DNA of 63,665 nucleotides, taken from assembly GCF_000317285.1 (NCBI RefSeq), contig NZ_AJLN01000062.1, positions 1-63,665 of the forward strand, given 5' to 3'. A model generated the notes under the pieces. That model saw only the letters and a list, made by a program, of their open reading frames with translations, made no database searches and was not told where the DNA came from. The translations under genes and the position numbers were made by a program. The DNA is from Chlorogloeopsis fritschii PCC 6912. Its GTDB lineage: Bacteria > Cyanobacteriota > Cyanobacteriia > Cyanobacteriales > Nostocaceae. Position 1 is the first letter of the stretch. The number at the start of each line of letters is the position of its first letter. Positions 62,856 to 63,665 of this stretch are shown piece by piece.

Positions 62856-63665
62856 TTAAGGGGTATTTGTCTTTCCATCTCTCGCAAACTTAGGTGGTTT
62901 AATATACTTTGATACCAAGGTTGCTAAGAGGGGTAAATCAATAGGTTTAGAAATATAGTCATGAAATCCGGCAGCTAGGCAAGTTTCGCGATCGCCTTTC
63001 ATTGCCATTGCTGTTTGAGCTATGACTGGAATAGCCTGGTAATTCCGATCTGTTCGTAGCTGCTTTACCACTAATAAACCATTTTTGTCAGGTAAATGAA
63101 CATCTAACAAAATTATTCCTGGCTTTACCTGATTTAATACTTCCCACATTTGGGCAGCATTTTTGACACAAATAACTTGATATCCCAATGACTCAAGATA
63201 ATTTTGCATTAACTTGGCATTAGGTGGATCGTTTTCTACTAGCAAAATTTCAGTAGAAGGATTTAGAGTGATGGTGTGTAAATGCTCAGGAGGCAATTCT
63301 CCGTAAAGTTGGGGTGTAGATACTTGAAGGGCAACTTCTGTTGTTTCCCCTTGTCTCCTCCTCTCCCCCTCCTCTTCTACTTCTGCCTGGTTCAAGGGAA
63401 GTACAATCGTAAAACGCGAGCCACGCTCAACTTCTGATTCTACTTCGACCCAACCACCGTGAAGTTCAGCAAGTTTTTGTGTAACCGCCAATCCCAAACC
63501 TGTGCCTTCTTCACGGCTAACTATGGCGCTAGCTATTTGAAAATAAGGTTGAAAAAGTTCGGCTTGGTGTTCTTGAGAGATGCCAGTGCCAGTATCCCAA
63601 ACTGTAAAATGCATAAATGAGCCGTTAGCTTTGACTTGTAAACCAACGGTTCCACTGTCTGTAAA
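62856..63665 (-). CDS. Hybrid histidine kinase, 5' end outside the window
   Basis: The 270 codons present begin in the ATPase domain (G1 box TVWDTGTGIS, G2 EEGTGLGLAVTQKLAELHGG) and continue through a charged linker to a receiver domain (ILLVENDPPNAKLM, phospho-acceptor GIILLDVHLPDKNG, FHDYISKPIDL). The frame is open to the window edge, with GLQVKANGSF preceding the internal ATG at 63614, so that ATG is not the start. HisKA and any sensor domain are outside. Confidence 0.9.
   Translation of the reverse strand, partial: FTDSGTVGLQVKANGSFMHFTVWDTGTGISQEHQAELFQPYFQIASAIVSREEGTGLGLAVTQKLAELHGGWVEVESEVERGSRFTIVLPLNQAEVEEEGERRRQGETTEVALQVSTPQLYGELPPEHLHTITLNPSTEILLVENDPPNAKLMQNYLESLGYQVICVKNAAQMWEVLNQVKPGIILLDVHLPDKNGLLVVKQLRTDRNYQAIPVIAQTAMAMKGDRETCLAAGFHDYISKPIDLPLLATLVSKYIKPPKFARDGKTNTP

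Noticed and set aside
1-63665. tRNA or rRNA genes
   Set aside because: I looked for cloverleaf cores (GGTTCGAATCC-like) and rRNA words in the gaps and found none; a tRNAscan run would settle it.

Overview
The window is chromosomal DNA from a filamentous, very probably heterocyst-forming cyanobacterium (Nostocales type). Evidence: many HIP1 octamers (GCGATCGC), a photosystem I assembly gene (ycf3), cyanobacterial-type MurT/GatD, CoaR, MgtE and DUF3611 proteins, and short tandemly repeated heptamer-like tracts (ATTAGTC, GGATAGT, GGGGACA types) in many gaps. I saw no rRNA, tRNA or CRISPR array. Genes are mostly single or in pairs, on both strands.

Layout. 0-13.8 kb is mostly housekeeping: a CoaR-type cobalt regulator, a SanA/YdcF protein, a single-strand (HUH) transposase bracketed by REP-like hairpins, the lipid II amidation pair gatD/murT split by a small unknown gene, a LivJ/LivH-type amino-acid uptake pair without its ATPases, a receiver-histidine kinase, an antenna-less photolyase-like protein and two membrane proteins. 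13.9-17.9 kb is an accessory island: a UPF0175/DUF3368 pair with a shortened toxin, a VapB-like/VapC pair, a class D beta-lactamase, an HNH nuclease, a GC-rich inverted repeat and a dead pRiA4b-ORF3-like gene. 17.9-45 kb mixes metabolism and stress genes (aldo/keto reductase with a frameshifted AraC gene, MgtE, an N,N-dimethylformamidase-like protein, SDR, PGM1-type ATP-grasp ligase, Ser/Thr kinase, M20 amidohydrolase, hemerythrin, SRAP, ycf3, gatC, two GST-type proteins, GH43, PhyH). It holds several decaying genes (DUF2993, DUF2809, capA) and at least two families of small palindromic dispersed repeats.

The most interesting locus is 45.3-51.3 kb: four consecutive small double-glycine-leader peptide genes, two of them recent duplicates with Asn-Gly-repeat tails, followed by an HlyD-type adaptor and a C39-peptidase ABC exporter. 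This is a complete-looking peptide maturation and export locus with no recognised modifying enzyme. Conserved hairpins with compensatory changes lie between the peptide genes, and a ~380-bp inverted-repeat element lies just upstream.

From 51.6 kb come an intact AraC + aldo/keto reductase pair (paralogous to the broken pair at 18-20 kb; this reductase lacks the catalytic lysine), an NB-ARC NTPase with a duplicated N-terminal helix-turn-helix, a 1.1-kb gap, larE, an RND efflux pump with its adaptor, and a hybrid histidine kinase cut by the window edge. All functions are inferred from sequence by eye; no database search was run.
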